From positions 1-26,019 of the forward strand of contig JAKFYM010000151.1 in assembly GCA_021730855.1 (NCBI GenBank): DNA of 26,019 bases, read 5' to 3'. Under the pieces are notes generated by a model. It was given only the letters and a program-made list of their open reading frames with translations, made no database searches and was not told the DNA's origin. Within the stretch, counting starts at the first letter, position 1. Each line of letters starts with the position of its first letter. A program made the position numbers and the translations under genes. This document shows positions 7,151 through 15,110 of the stretch, piece after piece. Origin of the DNA: Bdellovibrionales bacterium (lineage in GTDB: Bacteria; Bdellovibrionota; UBA1018; CAIPTA01).

Positions 7151-9520
7151 TTAGATTTTTGCTGACCTTAACCGCAGAGAATTTCCAATCACCGAGACGG
7201 AGCTGAAGCTCATCGCAAGGCTTGCAAGCATCGGGCTCAGTAAGAGCCCGAAAAATGGATACAGAACACCTGCCGCAATCGGCACCCCTAGTATGTTGTA
7301 GCCAAAAGCGAATAGGAGATTCTGGCGGATGTTCTTCATCGTTTGCTGGCTCAGGCGGTGGGCCCGCACGATTCCGGTGAGATCCCCCTTTACAAGGGTT
7401 ACACCGGCACTTTCCATGGCAACATCCGTTCCGGTACCCATTGCAATGCCGATGTCGGCCTGGGCCAGAGCCGGAGCGTCGTTAATGCCGTCACCAGCCA
7501 TCGCGACCCGCTTTCCTTGAGATTGAAATTTGCGAATCACCTCGTTCTTCTGATCAGGCGATACTTCTGCCTCCACTCGATCAATTCCAAGCTCTCGAGC
7601 AACCACTTCGGCGGTGTGCTTGTTGTCTCCGGTCAGCATCACCACCTCAATGCCTTGCTTATGGAAATATTCGATTGCGGGCTTTGAAGTTTCTTTGATC
7701 GGGTCTCTGACCGCGATCACCCCGGCCGGTTTCCCGTCGATTCCCACGAGCATTGCCCCGTGTCCCGTTGCCTGAAGTTCTTTTGCGATTGCTGAGAGCT
7801 CATCGCTCTTCACCCCAAATCTCTCGAGAAACCGCTTATTGCCGGCTAGAACCACCCGACCTTGAACAGTGCCTTTGACGCCCATCCCGGTCACGGAATC
7901 GAAGTCAGAAACCGTGCTGAGCTGAGCTCCGCGTTCACTCGCTCCCGAGACAATGGCTTCCGCCAGAGGATGTTCACTTGATTTTTCCAAGGAAGCCGTC
8001 AGCGCGAGTACCTCGCGTTCTGCAAATCCCGGCAAAACTATTACCTGGGTCAGTTTCGGTTTCCCAAGGGTCAGCGTTCCCGTCTTATCGACCACGAGGG
8101 TAGTAATTTTCTCCAGACGCTCCAGGGCTTCGGCATTCTTGATCAAGACGCCTTGGGAAGCCCCCTTGCCAGTGCCGACCATAATCGACATCGGAGTCGC
8201 AAGACCCAATGCGCAGGGGCAAGCAATGATAAGAACGGCTACGGCATTTACGATCGCGTGGGTCAGCCTGGGCTCCGGGCCCACTAGATACCAAATAAGC
8301 GCCGTTGCGACCGCCACGAGTACGACGGCGGGCACGAAGTAAGACGAAACGGTATCAGCCAGCTTCTGAATCGGAGCGCGGCTTCGCTGAGCTTGCGAAA
8401 CCATTTTCACGATCTGCGAAAGGAGCGTATCTGAGCCGATCTTCGTCGCGCGCATAACGAATGAACCAGTGGAATTCACGGTGGCCCCCGTCACTTTACT
8501 GCCAGCTTCTTTTGCCACCGGGATTGGCTCCCCCGAGATCATCGACTCGTCAACAACACTGCGGCCATCGGTTACCTCGCCGTCGACCGGAACTTTTTCG
8601 CCGGGCCGAACTCGTAAAAGATCGCCTAAGTGAATGTGGTCCACAGGAATGTCTTCTTCCTTTCCGTCCGCTGTGACTCTCCTAGCAGTCTTCGGTGCCA
8701 AGCCAAGTAGCGCTCTGATTGCGTTTCCAGTTTGGCTTCGGGCCCTCAGCTCCAGAACCTGGCCCAGGAGAACAAGTGCCGTAATCACGGCCGCGGCCTC
8801 GTAGTAGAGAGGAACCATACCACCGTGAACCCGCAAGCTTTCGGGAAAGACTTGAGGAAAGAAGGTTCCGACCAGGCTAAAAAGATAGGCAACCCCGGTT
8901 CCGAGCGCGATGAGTGTAAACATATTGAGGTTGCGCGACTGGAGGGAGGCCCAGCCTCTTGCAAAAAACGGGCGCCCGGCCCAGAGCACAACGGGGGTGG
9001 CGAGCAAGAACTGGATGCCCGCGTAAAGCCAGTGGGGCATTGCGTGTTGTACCGGCTGGCCAGGAATCAAATCGGACATCGCGAAGACCAACAACGGAAT
9101 GGCAAGGGCCGCACTGACCTTAAGGCGATGCGTGAAATCGACCAGTTCCGGGTTTGCCTCCTCGTCTATAGATACCGTCTCTGGCTCTAGCGCCATGCCA
9201 CAGATGGGGCAACTCCCCGGGCCCTTCTGGCGAATATCCGGATGCATGGGACAAATGTAGGTTTGATCTTTTTCGGCGGCGGAAATGCTCTTTGGCGTTG
9301 CGTGCTTGTGAACGTATCCTTGCGGGTTCGCATCGAATTTTGTTTTGCACTTCGGATTGCAGAAAAAATATTCCTGTCCCGCAAAGCTGCTCACTCCTCC
9401 CTTTGCTGTTTTCGGATCGATACTCATTCCGCAAACGGGATCTGTGACCAGTGGAGGCATCGTCTGCGTTTTGCTTCCGCAGCAGCTGTCGTGGTGGTGA
9501 AGATTGTGAGAGTGTGCCAT
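7151..9520 (-). CDS. copA: Copper(I)-exporting P1B-type ATPase with YHS and HMBD metal domains
   Basis: This 789-residue inner-membrane pump starts with a His/Cys-rich tail (HHHDSCCG), a YHS-type metal domain (DPVCGM...FCNPKC, 27-58) and a heavy-metal-binding domain (YICPMHP...GSCPICGM, 88-109) instead of the usual HMA domain. Catalytic signatures: SGEP (329-332), CPC in TM6 (434-436), phosphorylation site DKTGT (478-482), SSEHPLAEA and GDGINDAPAL. The TM7 YN (FAFGYN) and TM8 MSFSSVSVIGNSLRLR residues are those of Cu(I) exporters (P1B-1). It lies 21 bases downstream of the small periplasmic gene in the same operon, under a CueR-type promoter. Silver export is also possible. Confidence 0.93.
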   Translation of the reverse strand: MAHSHNLHHHDSCCGSKTQTMPPLVTDPVCGMSIDPKTAKGGVSSFAGQEYFFCNPKCKTKFDANPQGYVHKHATPKSISAAEKDQTYICPMHPDIRQKGPGSCPICGMALEPETVSIDEEANPELVDFTHRLKVSAALAIPLLVFAMSDLIPGQPVQHAMPHWLYAGIQFLLATPVVLWAGRPFFARGWASLQSRNLNMFTLIALGTGVAYLFSLVGTFFPQVFPESLRVHGGMVPLYYEAAAVITALVLLGQVLELRARSQTGNAIRALLGLAPKTARRVTADGKEEDIPVDHIHLGDLLRVRPGEKVPVDGEVTDGRSVVDESMISGEPIPVAKEAGSKVTGATVNSTGSFVMRATKIGSDTLLSQIVKMVSQAQRSRAPIQKLADTVSSYFVPAVVLVAVATALIWYLVGPEPRLTHAIVNAVAVLIIACPCALGLATPMSIMVGTGKGASQGVLIKNAEALERLEKITTLVVDKTGTLTLGKPKLTQVIVLPGFAEREVLALTASLEKSSEHPLAEAIVSGASERGAQLSTVSDFDSVTGMGVKGTVQGRVVLAGNKRFLERFGVKSDELSAIAKELQATGHGAMLVGIDGKPAGVIAVRDPIKETSKPAIEYFHKQGIEVVMLTGDNKHTAEVVARELGIDRVEAEVSPDQKNEVIRKFQSQGKRVAMAGDGINDAPALAQADIGIAMGTGTDVAMESAGVTLVKGDLTGIVRAHRLSQQTMKNIRQNLLFAFGYNILGVPIAAGVLYPFFGLLLSPMLASLAMSFSSVSVIGNSLRLRSAKI

Positions 9521-9541
9521 TGCTTGTGCCCTTTGCAGCTC

Positions 9542-9934
9542 TTAAAATTTTAGCGGGGTCGAATATTCAACGACCACTCCTCGCTGTTTTTCTCTTGTCG
9601 AGTCGACCAGCAGCTTGCCGGGCGCCTTCAAATCTATGGACTCATCAAATAGACAAAGAAAAGCCTCTTGCTCTTTTTTGCATTTTGCTTCCGATGCTTT
9701 TTCACCGGAGAAAGAAACTTTGATGGTGGAATGGAGCACGGTTGGGTTCTTCCAGTTTATGTCGAGCAAAAAGACCTTTAGCTTGTTCTTCGCAACAGGA
9801 ACGATTTCAGTATGAAAGGCTCCGGGCATGCGAATGAATCCGCCATGCGGCCCAGGCTTGTCTTCCCCATGCGCAAAGACAAATTGACCGTTGAAAAGTA
9901 AGACTGCCGCTACTACCGTTTTTAAAATCTTCAT
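9542..9934 (-). CDS. Small periplasmic protein of the copper operon
   Basis: A 130-residue protein with a signal peptide (ILKTVVAAVLLFNGQFVFA, cleaved before HGEDKPG). The mature N-terminus is HGEDKPGPHGGF, whose histidines and GPHGG motif recall periplasmic proteins of copper and cation efflux systems. Two cysteines (AKC, FLC) sit in the middle. It is the first gene of the operon with copA and is preceded by the CueR-type promoter, so a periplasmic copper-binding or hand-over role is a reasonable inference, but I do not recognise a named family. ATG 9934 is preferred over a longer frame to 10027 because it gives the signal peptide and leaves the promoter outside the gene. Confidence 0.8.
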   Translation of the reverse strand: MKILKTVVAAVLLFNGQFVFAHGEDKPGPHGGFIRMPGAFHTEIVPVAKNKLKVFLLDINWKNPTVLHSTIKVSFSGEKASEAKCKKEQEAFLCLFDESIDLKAPGKLLVDSTREKQRGVVVEYSTPLKF

Positions 9935-9981
9935 ATGAACCGCCTTCCGAGGCACAGCCTCCAGAGAATTACCTAAGAAGT

Positions 9982-10012
9982 ACCATGCGCCTTCCAATGG
10001 TTGGAAGGTCAA
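9982..10012 (-). promoter_or_regulatory. CueR-type operator/promoter of the copper operon
   Basis: The perfect dyad CCTTCCAA-TGG-TTGGAAGG (9990-10008) matches the CueR site consensus. On the minus strand it overlaps a -35 TTGACC (10012-10007), followed 19 bases later by a weak -10 CATGGT (9987-9982). The long 19-bp spacer is the hallmark of MerR-family promoters. Copper-bound CueR would untwist this promoter and activate the two-gene copper operon. Confidence 0.82.
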
Positions 10013-10018
10013 TAGGTA

Positions 10019-10046
10019 AGGTTCCAATTCTTTAGAAGGTTATGCT
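10019..10046 (+). promoter_or_regulatory. Possible cueR promoter with a degenerate second CueR-like site
   Basis: GGTTCC-N8-AGAAGG (10020-10039) is an imperfect half-match to the CueR dyad just upstream of TATGCT (10041-10046), a good -10 for the regulator gene. The -35 region is poor. This would allow weak autoregulation; no stronger statement is possible. Confidence 0.4.
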
Positions 10047-10086
10047 AGAGTGCTATGGGTAATCATCTTCGGCTAGAGAGGCAATA

Positions 10087-10473
10087 GTGAACATTAGCGC
10101 AGCTGCAAAAGCGTCTGGAGTGAACGCAAGATTGATACGTCACTATGAAGGCATAGGAATCGTGCCAAAAGCTGCTAGATCGTTGTCGGGCTACCGCGTC
10201 TATTCCGACTCAGACATTCACATATTAAAGTTTGTGAAGCATGCGCGGGGCCTTGGTTTCTCGATGAAGGAAATCAAAAAACTCGTCGGCCTATGGCGCA
10301 ATCGCTCGAGAGCCAGTTCCGATGTAAAAAAACTGGCCCTTTTCCATGTGACGCAGCTTGAACAGAAGATCGCAGAACTTGATTCAGTGGCAAAAGCCCT
10401 GAGGCAGCTTGCCGAATCATGTCGCGGCGATAGCCGGCCAGATTGCCCTATCCTTGATGAATTGGCCCGTTAG
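10087..10473 (+). CDS. cueR: Copper-responsive MerR-family activator CueR
   Basis: A 128-residue MerR-family regulator: N-terminal winged helix (ISAAAKASGVNARLIRHYEGIGI), then GYRVYSDSD, a dimerisation helix and a C-terminal metal loop. The loop cysteines fall at C112 and C120 (SCRGDSRPDCPIL), and residue 77 is serine, exactly the positions and residue that mark the Cu(I)/Ag(I)/Au(I) sensor CueR rather than divalent-metal sensors. The start is GTG at 10087 with GAGAGG five bases upstream. It diverges from the copper operon, whose promoter carries a matching dyad. Confidence is high. Confidence 0.93.
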   Translation: MNISAAAKASGVNARLIRHYEGIGIVPKAARSLSGYRVYSDSDIHILKFVKHARGLGFSMKEIKKLVGLWRNRSRASSDVKKLALFHVTQLEQKIAELDSVAKALRQLAESCRGDSRPDCPILDELAR

Positions 10474-10507
10474 GATATGGGCTCCCTACGCGACTGGAAT
10501 TTTAAAG

Positions 10508-10520
10508 ATGGTGGAGGCGG
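10508..10520 (-). repeat. Short tmRNA-3'-end-like relic
   Basis: ATGGTGGAGGCGG is identical to 24619-24631 and reads CCGCCTCCACCAT on the minus strand, the acceptor/CCA end typical of tmRNA. It sits between cueR and the converging PhnB-like gene. On its own it could be chance; it is listed because the same motif recurs at other cassette edges. Confidence 0.35.
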
Positions 10521-10534
10521 GACGCGCCTTTAAC

Positions 10535-11014
10535 CTAAGCGTTGTCGAAGGCCGCTTTCAGTTTCTTGATGTCGAGTTTTTGCATCTTCCACATCTCGCT
10601 CATCACGGCTTCTTTCTTCGCCTTATTTTTGGAGGTGTTCCACTTGTCGAAGTCTGCGGGCGTGATCTGCCAGCGGACGCCGAACTTATCAATCAACCAG
10701 CCACATTCCACTGGCTTGCCGCCACCGGCCGTTAGCTTTTTCCAATAATTGTCAATTTCCCGCTGGGTTTTGCAAGGAACGATAAATGAAATAGATTCAT
10801 TGAAGGGCATCTCCACGTACCCATTCAAGAGCATGAGCTTTTGCCCCAAAATGGTAATGTGCGCGGTGAGGACCGAACCTTCCTTGATACCCCTGGGATT
10901 TTCGCCCCAGTAAGAAAACTTACCAACTTTGGTGCCCTTAAAGACAGATTTATAGAACTTCACCATCTCGGCAGCGCTTTTGTTGGACCAGATGCAGGCG
11001 TACGCTTTCAACAT
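10535..11014 (-). CDS. PhnB-like VOC family protein
   Basis: A 159-residue VOC protein of the PhnB / '3-demethylubiquinone-9 3-methyltransferase' type. Family signs: ACIWSNKSAAEMVKFYKSVF at the start, GSVLTAHITILGQKLMLLNG in the middle, then SISFIVPCKTQREIDNYWKKL and the near-invariant CGWLIDKFGVRWQITP. Such proteins are soluble and usually of unproven substrate. The ATG at 11014 has AGGAG seven bases upstream and matches the family N-terminus; the frame extends 21 bases further but without support. It converges with cueR. Confidence 0.88.
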   Translation of the reverse strand: MLKAYACIWSNKSAAEMVKFYKSVFKGTKVGKFSYWGENPRGIKEGSVLTAHITILGQKLMLLNGYVEMPFNESISFIVPCKTQREIDNYWKKLTAGGGKPVECGWLIDKFGVRWQITPADFDKWNTSKNKAKKEAVMSEMWKMQKLDIKKLKAAFDNA

Positions 11015-11376
11015 TAGAAATCTCCTCCTGCGCACTCTAACTCGGTCATGCGATTCAATCTACATGCCGTGTGCAAAAAAATGTGAGGGCTCCCTGGCCG
11101 GCAAATTTCCTTGCTCTTTGGCTAGATGCCCCCGCCCCCAAGGAGGGGACACCAAATGGTATAACGGCTTCCTGGGGGAAAGGACATATCGACCTGGCTG
11201 AGCTGGCTGGTTTGTCCGAGCATCCGCCGATTGTTCGTGGAACTTAGTAGGCACGATTGCGTCGATTTTGCGGACAAACGAAAAGGCCCGCTACGGAAAA
11301 CGGGCCTTCCTTCGAGCCATCAACTACCAAGTGAATTTGGCACTGGTCGTATTCCTTAGTTGGAATCGAATTTCTC
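11015..11376. other. Intergenic region with a terminator hairpin, no supported gene
   Basis: About 360 bases between two minus-strand genes. It holds a G/C-rich patch (around 11125-11160) and the terminator at 11281-11310. A 64-residue minus-strand frame (11060-11254) lacks coding character, and I see no gene here. Confidence 0.6.
11281..11311 (-). terminator. Rho-independent terminator of the downstream-lying secreted protein gene
   Basis: AAGGCCCG (11283-11290) and CGGGCCTT (11301-11308) form a perfect 8-bp stem. On the minus strand the hairpin is followed by TTTTCGTTT, so it would stop transcription coming from the 11377-11730 gene. Confidence 0.7.
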
Positions 11377-11730
11377 TCACTCCTTGGGTCGACAGTGGCC
11401 TCGGGCGGTTACTACGGGCTGACCACCGAAGACGGAAACGGTAACGTAGAACTCATCGAAGTCCTCATAGGCGTTGAAGGTGATGCCACTTTCTCCTCTA
11501 AAAAAAACTATGCCCATATGATTGAATACCGATAGTGGATCTTTCAATACATTCCGGCCCTGGTATTCCATTACCAACGCTTCTTGTCGTCCTGGAGCGA
11601 ATGGTCGGAACTCGAGCTTGGCTGGCATGCCGTTGCCGTCGCTTTCACAAATTCTCACTTGGGCGTTAGCTGAAGAAATTAGGGTAAGTCCACCCAATAG
11701 CGACGCAATTACGATTTTTTCTAGTTTCAT
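11377..11730 (-). CDS. Small secreted protein of unknown function
   Basis: A 117-residue protein with a signal peptide (IVIASLLGGLTLISSANA, cleavage after residue 23). The mature part is beta-rich and carries two cysteines, one near each end (RICESD and GHCRPKE), that could close a disulfide. GGAGG lies four to five bases before the ATG at 11730. A perfect hairpin, CTCCCGA-TTAT-TCGGGAG (11744-11761), lies in the probable leader. I do not recognise a family. It is a single gene with its own terminator. Confidence 0.75.
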   Translation of the reverse strand: MKLEKIVIASLLGGLTLISSANAQVRICESDGNGMPAKLEFRPFAPGRQEALVMEYQGRNVLKDPLSVFNHMGIVFFRGESGITFNAYEDFDEFYVTVSVFGGQPVVTARGHCRPKE

Positions 11731-12065
11731 ATTTCCTCCAGAATCTCCCGATTATTCGGGAGTCATCTTTCTCTCTTAGTGCGGGCATTAATTAAATTGA
11801 TAAAATATCATTTTTAGTATGTGTATTTTGCATGTAAAGATTATCGGCTATCTAGATAAGCTTAAAATCTCTGTTACTGTGGCCGAGTGAATGACGAACT
11901 TATGAGCGAGATGGATTTGATTTTTGGTCGCTGAATTTCATGACGAGATCAATGTAAACATAAGTAACTACTATGGCATCCCTATCAAAGATTGAGTTTC
12001 ATAGTAACCGCCATTGATATATATAGACGCCAGTCGAACACAATGACTCAACCGGGGGAGACCCA
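11731..12065. other. AT-rich divergent intergenic region
   Basis: About 335 bases between two divergent genes for secreted proteins. It contains the leader hairpin at 11744-11761 and two short palindromes, TGATA-AAA-TATCA (11798-11810) and TATCTAGATA (11849-11858). Promoters for both genes should lie here, but no consensus pair stands out. No gene seen. Confidence 0.55.
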
Positions 12066-12449
12066 TTGAAAACCTTAAGCACTATTTTTACTGTAGCCCT
12101 AATCTCATTTTTTTCGAACTATGCCGTGGCCGTTACTACGACTCAGCAACCCGAACTAGATTTGGGTATGGCAAATGCCAAATCTGAAATCAAACGGGTG
12201 ATGGGTGGCGGCACCACTCGCGCTGTTGTCTACGGCGAGGTTCAAAATAACCTGATTCTTTTCCAGATTGGCGGGTTCAGAACCGTGGGAGACCTTGCCT
12301 ATGTCTGCAATATGGTTGTCTCAACCGACCTTGCAGGTGCTGTTGTCGGAATATCCATTGCAACAGGCCACAATTGGAGCGCGCCTTTTTGGGAAGTCAA
12401 CCTATCTGAATCCACGCCGAGTGAAGTATTAGATAATTGCGTCCACTAG
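12066..12449 (+). CDS. Small secreted protein of unknown function
   Basis: A 127-residue protein starting at TTG (12066), with GGGGGAG five bases upstream; no ATG or GTG in frame gives a better start. Signal peptide: TLSTIFTVALISFFSNYAVA, cleaved near residue 22. The mature part has two cysteines (VCNMV and DNCVH). The Gly/Thr-rich central part (GGGTTRAVVYGEVQNNLILFQIGG) suggests a beta fold. I do not recognise the family. It is followed by a region with the arsR relic on the opposite strand. Confidence 0.7.
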   Translation: MKTLSTIFTVALISFFSNYAVAVTTTQQPELDLGMANAKSEIKRVMGGGTTRAVVYGEVQNNLILFQIGGFRTVGDLAYVCNMVVSTDLAGAVVGISIATGHNWSAPFWEVNLSESTPSEVLDNCVH

Positions 12450-12815
12450 AGATGCTTGCTGAGAAGGTCCGATCGGATAACCGTAAAAAACTTCCGCTCT
12501 TAGCGGATCCTGGTTCGAACATTTTGGAAAGCGGTGAGGCGGATTTTGAACCATTTTTCCTACATCGCCTCGAGCTCCTCTTTGAGTTTCGATAACAAGT
12601 GCGCCGAAGGTTCGGTATATGCTTTAATCCAACGCCGATAAATCTGCTGGATAGGGTCAATGTGCTTTCCTTCTTTTTTACCTTTTTAGATCCCAGAGAC
12701 GGCCAACTGGACTTTCTTTATTTCCACAAAATTTATTTCTAAAAAATGGGCAAAACTCCCATTCCATAAACAAAATCTAATCCGAACTAGTGCCAAGGCC
12801 GATAAGAAAAAAGCT
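12450..12815. other. Intergenic region with an arsR relic and repeat scars
   Basis: About 365 bases. Apart from the arsR fragment at 12560-12664 it shows GATTTTGAACCAT (12542-12554), the equivalent of the GAATTTAGAACCCAT motif beside the intact arsR, and a hairpin AATGGG/CCCATT near 12745-12765. No intact gene. Confidence 0.6.
12560..12664 (-). pseudogene. Fragment of an ArsR-family regulator gene (last 34 codons)
   Basis: On the minus strand this codes for HIDPIQQIYRRWIKAYTEPS, then AHLLSKLKEELEAM and a stop. It is almost identical in protein to the end of the intact ArsR at 15249-15596 (N-IDPIQQIYRRWIKAYAEPS, AHLLSKLKEELEAV) but has many silent base changes. No start, no HTH and no upstream remainder are present. 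The likeness continues past the stop codon into the flank. It is therefore a decayed second copy, not a recent duplicate. Confidence 0.85.
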
Positions 12816-14273
12816 ATGCTACGACCTTGGTGCAAAATTACTTACCTGCTAGCGGCATTTCTCTTTCCGACAATTGCACCGGCAGCAGATTATGCCTCGT
12901 GCCTTCTAGGCTTCCGCGCGCTCGCACGTCCGCAGCACGACACAGCGGTTGAACTCGAAATGACAAACAATGACTGGGTGCTTATGATCCTCACCACGGA
13001 AACCGGCCGGCTCGATGCTATTTTTGATGCCGTCGGAGCCAAACAGGTGAGCCAAGCCGTGCTCAGTGAATTTGGAGTATCAAACTTTGCCAAGCTCCGT
13101 CAGTTGGAATGGGATAGTTTAAACGCGAATCAAAAGCGATCCATACTTAGACATGCAACCGCCATGAAAAAAACTTCATTCTTTGAAGACCGTCGGCTCC
13201 CCGGCATCCGCGTACGCGACGAAGTCACGCTCGCCTTTCCTGAAGAAACAACATTCCTCGGTATCACCTATCCAGCCGGCAAACACCAGATCCAGCTCTG
13301 CGGCACTTTATGTGAGGTAGAGTATGGTGGCATAGCGCAGACGCCTAAAGAAGTAGAGCTGCATTTTCGCGCCAATCAAAGCGCCGGTACTATGAGCAAA
13401 CAAGCCCGCATTTTTCAAAGAGCTTTAGGTCATGAGGCGACTTCTCAACACGTCCATATCGTGGCGCCAATTCCAGTAAAGAAACTAAAAACGAATGTTC
13501 GTCTGGAAAGTACCCGAATCGCGGAATTCTACCGCCGCGCAAATTTGGTTGCGGAAATGCGCGCCATCGTAGAAACCAGCAGTGCCATCCGATCAATTCA
13601 GATGGATGCCACTGAAGAAGTCATCCAATTTGCCAGCCTCACCCCCGAAAACCTGGGTAAAGTGGCTGACTACTTTGTTCAGTATGCCGAGGGCAATGTC
13701 ATTGATATAGGCGATAGCTTAAAACCAGCCTTTGTGGGATTCCGAGGACACGATACCTACGACCAACCCGGGCTCTTTGGTTTTGAAGTCCGTGATATCG
13801 ACACGCGATACGACATAGAAGAAAACAAAAAGCTTTTAGACTCGCTCCAACACTCCCTTGTTACCGAGGAATATGGTGTGCCTCCCGAAAGAATTCAAAC
13901 TTGGCTTCAGCGCTTTCATTCGGGTAGTAGTGCGCAACGAGCACTCGAGACGAGTTGGTACAACCAACCACTGAAAGCTCTGATAGAAAATGCACGACCT
14001 GAAATCAAAACAGTTCTCGCACAGATTCCTTCGCAAAGGCTCGAGGCATACATTAGAGACAATCAAAGCATAAAAATGTTGCTCTACGATTGGAGCCAAG
14101 ATCCACTCCTATTTGACCAACCAGGCTTGCTGGAAAGGATCCGGAGAGAGCAGCTTGATACTCTGATTCAGGTGTTTCACTCGCGCACCTCTTCCTCGTC
14201 ACCTTCCTATATGGGAGATTTTCTCGAAGAGTCTGGTATTTACGAGATCTTTAACCGCTCAATCGGCGGTTAG
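12816..14273 (+). CDS. Large secreted protein of unknown function
   Basis: A 485-residue protein with a signal peptide (ITYLLAAFLFPTIAPAA, cleavage near residue 24). Two cysteines lie close together in the middle (LCGTLCEVEYGG). Conspicuous segments are QHVHIVAPIP (residues about 214-223) and FVGFRGHDTYDQPGLFGFEV (about 307-326), a His/Arg/Glu-rich block that could be catalytic; a distant likeness to amidoligase-type enzymes came to mind but is not supported firmly. The C-terminal part (residues 330-470) looks helical. The start ATG has only a weak ribosome site. Nothing nearby suggests its function. Confidence 0.75.
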   Translation: MLRPWCKITYLLAAFLFPTIAPAADYASCLLGFRALARPQHDTAVELEMTNNDWVLMILTTETGRLDAIFDAVGAKQVSQAVLSEFGVSNFAKLRQLEWDSLNANQKRSILRHATAMKKTSFFEDRRLPGIRVRDEVTLAFPEETTFLGITYPAGKHQIQLCGTLCEVEYGGIAQTPKEVELHFRANQSAGTMSKQARIFQRALGHEATSQHVHIVAPIPVKKLKTNVRLESTRIAEFYRRANLVAEMRAIVETSSAIRSIQMDATEEVIQFASLTPENLGKVADYFVQYAEGNVIDIGDSLKPAFVGFRGHDTYDQPGLFGFEVRDIDTRYDIEENKKLLDSLQHSLVTEEYGVPPERIQTWLQRFHSGSSAQRALETSWYNQPLKALIENARPEIKTVLAQIPSQRLEAYIRDNQSIKMLLYDWSQDPLLFDQPGLLERIRREQLDTLIQVFHSRTSSSSPSYMGDFLEESGIYEIFNRSIGG

Positions 14274-14485
14274 AAATGAAAAGACTCTATGAATTGTCTT
14301 TCCTGACTTATAGGTAACACTTCATTCCGGAATTCCTGGACTGGTATCCATCGTCTCTCGATATCCTGCTTGGCGAATTGCGGCTGCGCATCTTCAGGCA
14401 CTTTCATATTACCCAAAATGCTAGCTTCATAAGCCTTTCTTAGATGCGCGCAATTGAGTAAGAGCTTCTTGTTCGTTCTTCGCAT
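14270..14485 (-). CDS. Third gene of the toxin-antitoxin operon, 3' end replaced by an IS scar
   Basis: A 71-residue frame starting three bases after the antitoxin stop, so translationally linked to it. The first 50 or so residues look genuine (MRRTNKKLLLNCAHLRKAYE, later IERRWIPVQEFR). The last 18 or so are read out of a sequence that matches the end of the IS481-type element at 25895, so the original C-terminus is probably lost. No family recognised. It could be a DNA-binding or accessory antitoxin component, but that is a guess. Confidence 0.5.
   Translation of the reverse strand: MRRTNKKLLLNCAHLRKAYEASILGNMKVPEDAQPQFAKQDIERRWIPVQEFRNEVLPISQERQFIESFHF
14295..14331 (+). mobile_element. Solo relic of an IS481-type left end
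   Basis: TGTCTTTCCTGACTTATAGG and the bases to TTCCGGA match the first 37 bases of the element that starts at 25895, with three differences. The adjoining IS sequence (second GACACATGGGTAACACTT copy, transposase start) is absent. This is an old insertion scar or partial transposition product. Confidence 0.75.
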
Positions 14486-14488
14486 GAG

Positions 14489-14731
14489 CTACGCCGCCTT
14501 TTTTAGGCGCTCAAGACCATCCAAAATCAAAACACGAATCAATACTTGGTAGGGAATTCCCTGTTTCTCAGCAATTTTCTTTAGATCCTTAATCGTTTCC
14601 TCCCCTAGCGCTACGCTAGTGGGTTTCTTCTTGGAATCTTTGAATCTGCGCATTGCTGCCAAAATTTTTTCCGCTTCAAACTGGAACGGCTTCTCATATT
14701 CTTTCAGCGATTTTGCGTAATACTTCTTCAT
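14489..14731 (-). CDS. CopG-type (BrnA-like) antitoxin
   Basis: An 80-residue protein starting MKKYYAKSLKEYEKPFQFEA. The C-terminal half (KKKPTSVALGEETIKDLKKI, then AEKQGIPYQVLIRVLILDGL) is the ribbon-helix-helix-like CopG antitoxin signature that pairs with BrnT toxins. Antitoxins of this type bind the toxin and repress their own promoter. The chosen ATG at 14731 has GGAA upstream and overlaps the toxin gene end by 38 bases, the usual toxin-first order of brnTA. The frame is open further upstream but those codons belong to the toxin gene. Confidence 0.85.
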   Translation of the reverse strand: MKKYYAKSLKEYEKPFQFEAEKILAAMRRFKDSKKKPTSVALGEETIKDLKKIAEKQGIPYQVLIRVLILDGLERLKKAA

Positions 14732-15023
14732 ATTGCTTCTTTTCCTTTCTATGCGCCGGACGAACACTAATAACTCGTACTCGTCCTTCGCGTAAAACAA
14801 AGGCGATTTGTAAAAGCCTTCCTGTATTTGGCGGTCCGACCATTCCCAATCGCTCTTCCGCTACTTTTGGGCTTATCTGCACACCAAGTGGAAGAGCTAG
14901 TCCGATCTTGAAAACAGATTCCGCCTCTTCCAGTGAAACCTTATGCTTCACCGCGCTCTTTGTTCGATTGCCCTCGTCCCATTCAAAAACAAAGCGAGTA
15001 TGCTCCTGAATCCAAAACAGCAA
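14694..15023 (-). CDS. brnT: BrnT-family toxin
   Basis: A 109-residue protein with the BrnT signature: FEWDEGNRTKSAVKHKVSLE (residues 13-32) followed by EEAESVF, then a divergent middle, LLQIAFVLREGRVRVISVRP and the C-terminal AHRKEKKQYEEV. BrnT is a RelE-fold ribonuclease that cleaves mRNA under stress and is neutralised by its antitoxin. The middle loop (PLGVQISPKVAEERLGMVGP) is longer than usual. The only in-frame start is TTG at 15023, without a good ribosome site; an AGGAG a few codons inside has no usable start after it, so the true start is uncertain. First gene of a three-gene operon. Confidence 0.85.
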   Translation of the reverse strand: MLFWIQEHTRFVFEWDEGNRTKSAVKHKVSLEEAESVFKIGLALPLGVQISPKVAEERLGMVGPPNTGRLLQIAFVLREGRVRVISVRPAHRKEKKQYEEVLRKIAERI

Positions 15024-15061
15024 CCACTCGACAAATTCTCAATGAGCCATAAGACAATATT

Positions 15062-15096
15062 AGCACACTATACTGACACTATAAAGATAGTGTGCT
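15062..15096. promoter_or_regulatory. Operator of the toxin-antitoxin operon
   Basis: AGCACACTAT (15062-15071) and ATAGTGTGCT (15087-15096) are perfect 10-bp inverted repeats 15 bases apart; CACTATA occurs a third time between them (15077-15083). On the minus strand these include two TATAGT boxes that could serve as -10 sequences, 45-60 bases before the toxin gene. A self-regulating toxin-antitoxin complex is the likely ligand. Confidence 0.65.
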
Positions 15097-15110
15097 GGGA
15101 CAACATCCAC

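Noticed and set aside
11060..11254. A 64-residue minus-strand protein starting at GTG
   Set aside because: No ribosome site, low-complexity reading through a G/C-rich patch, and no known fold.
12397..12660. An 87-residue minus-strand protein
   Set aside because: It is in another frame of the arsR relic; the frame ending at 12560 matches the intact ArsR and is the meaningful one.
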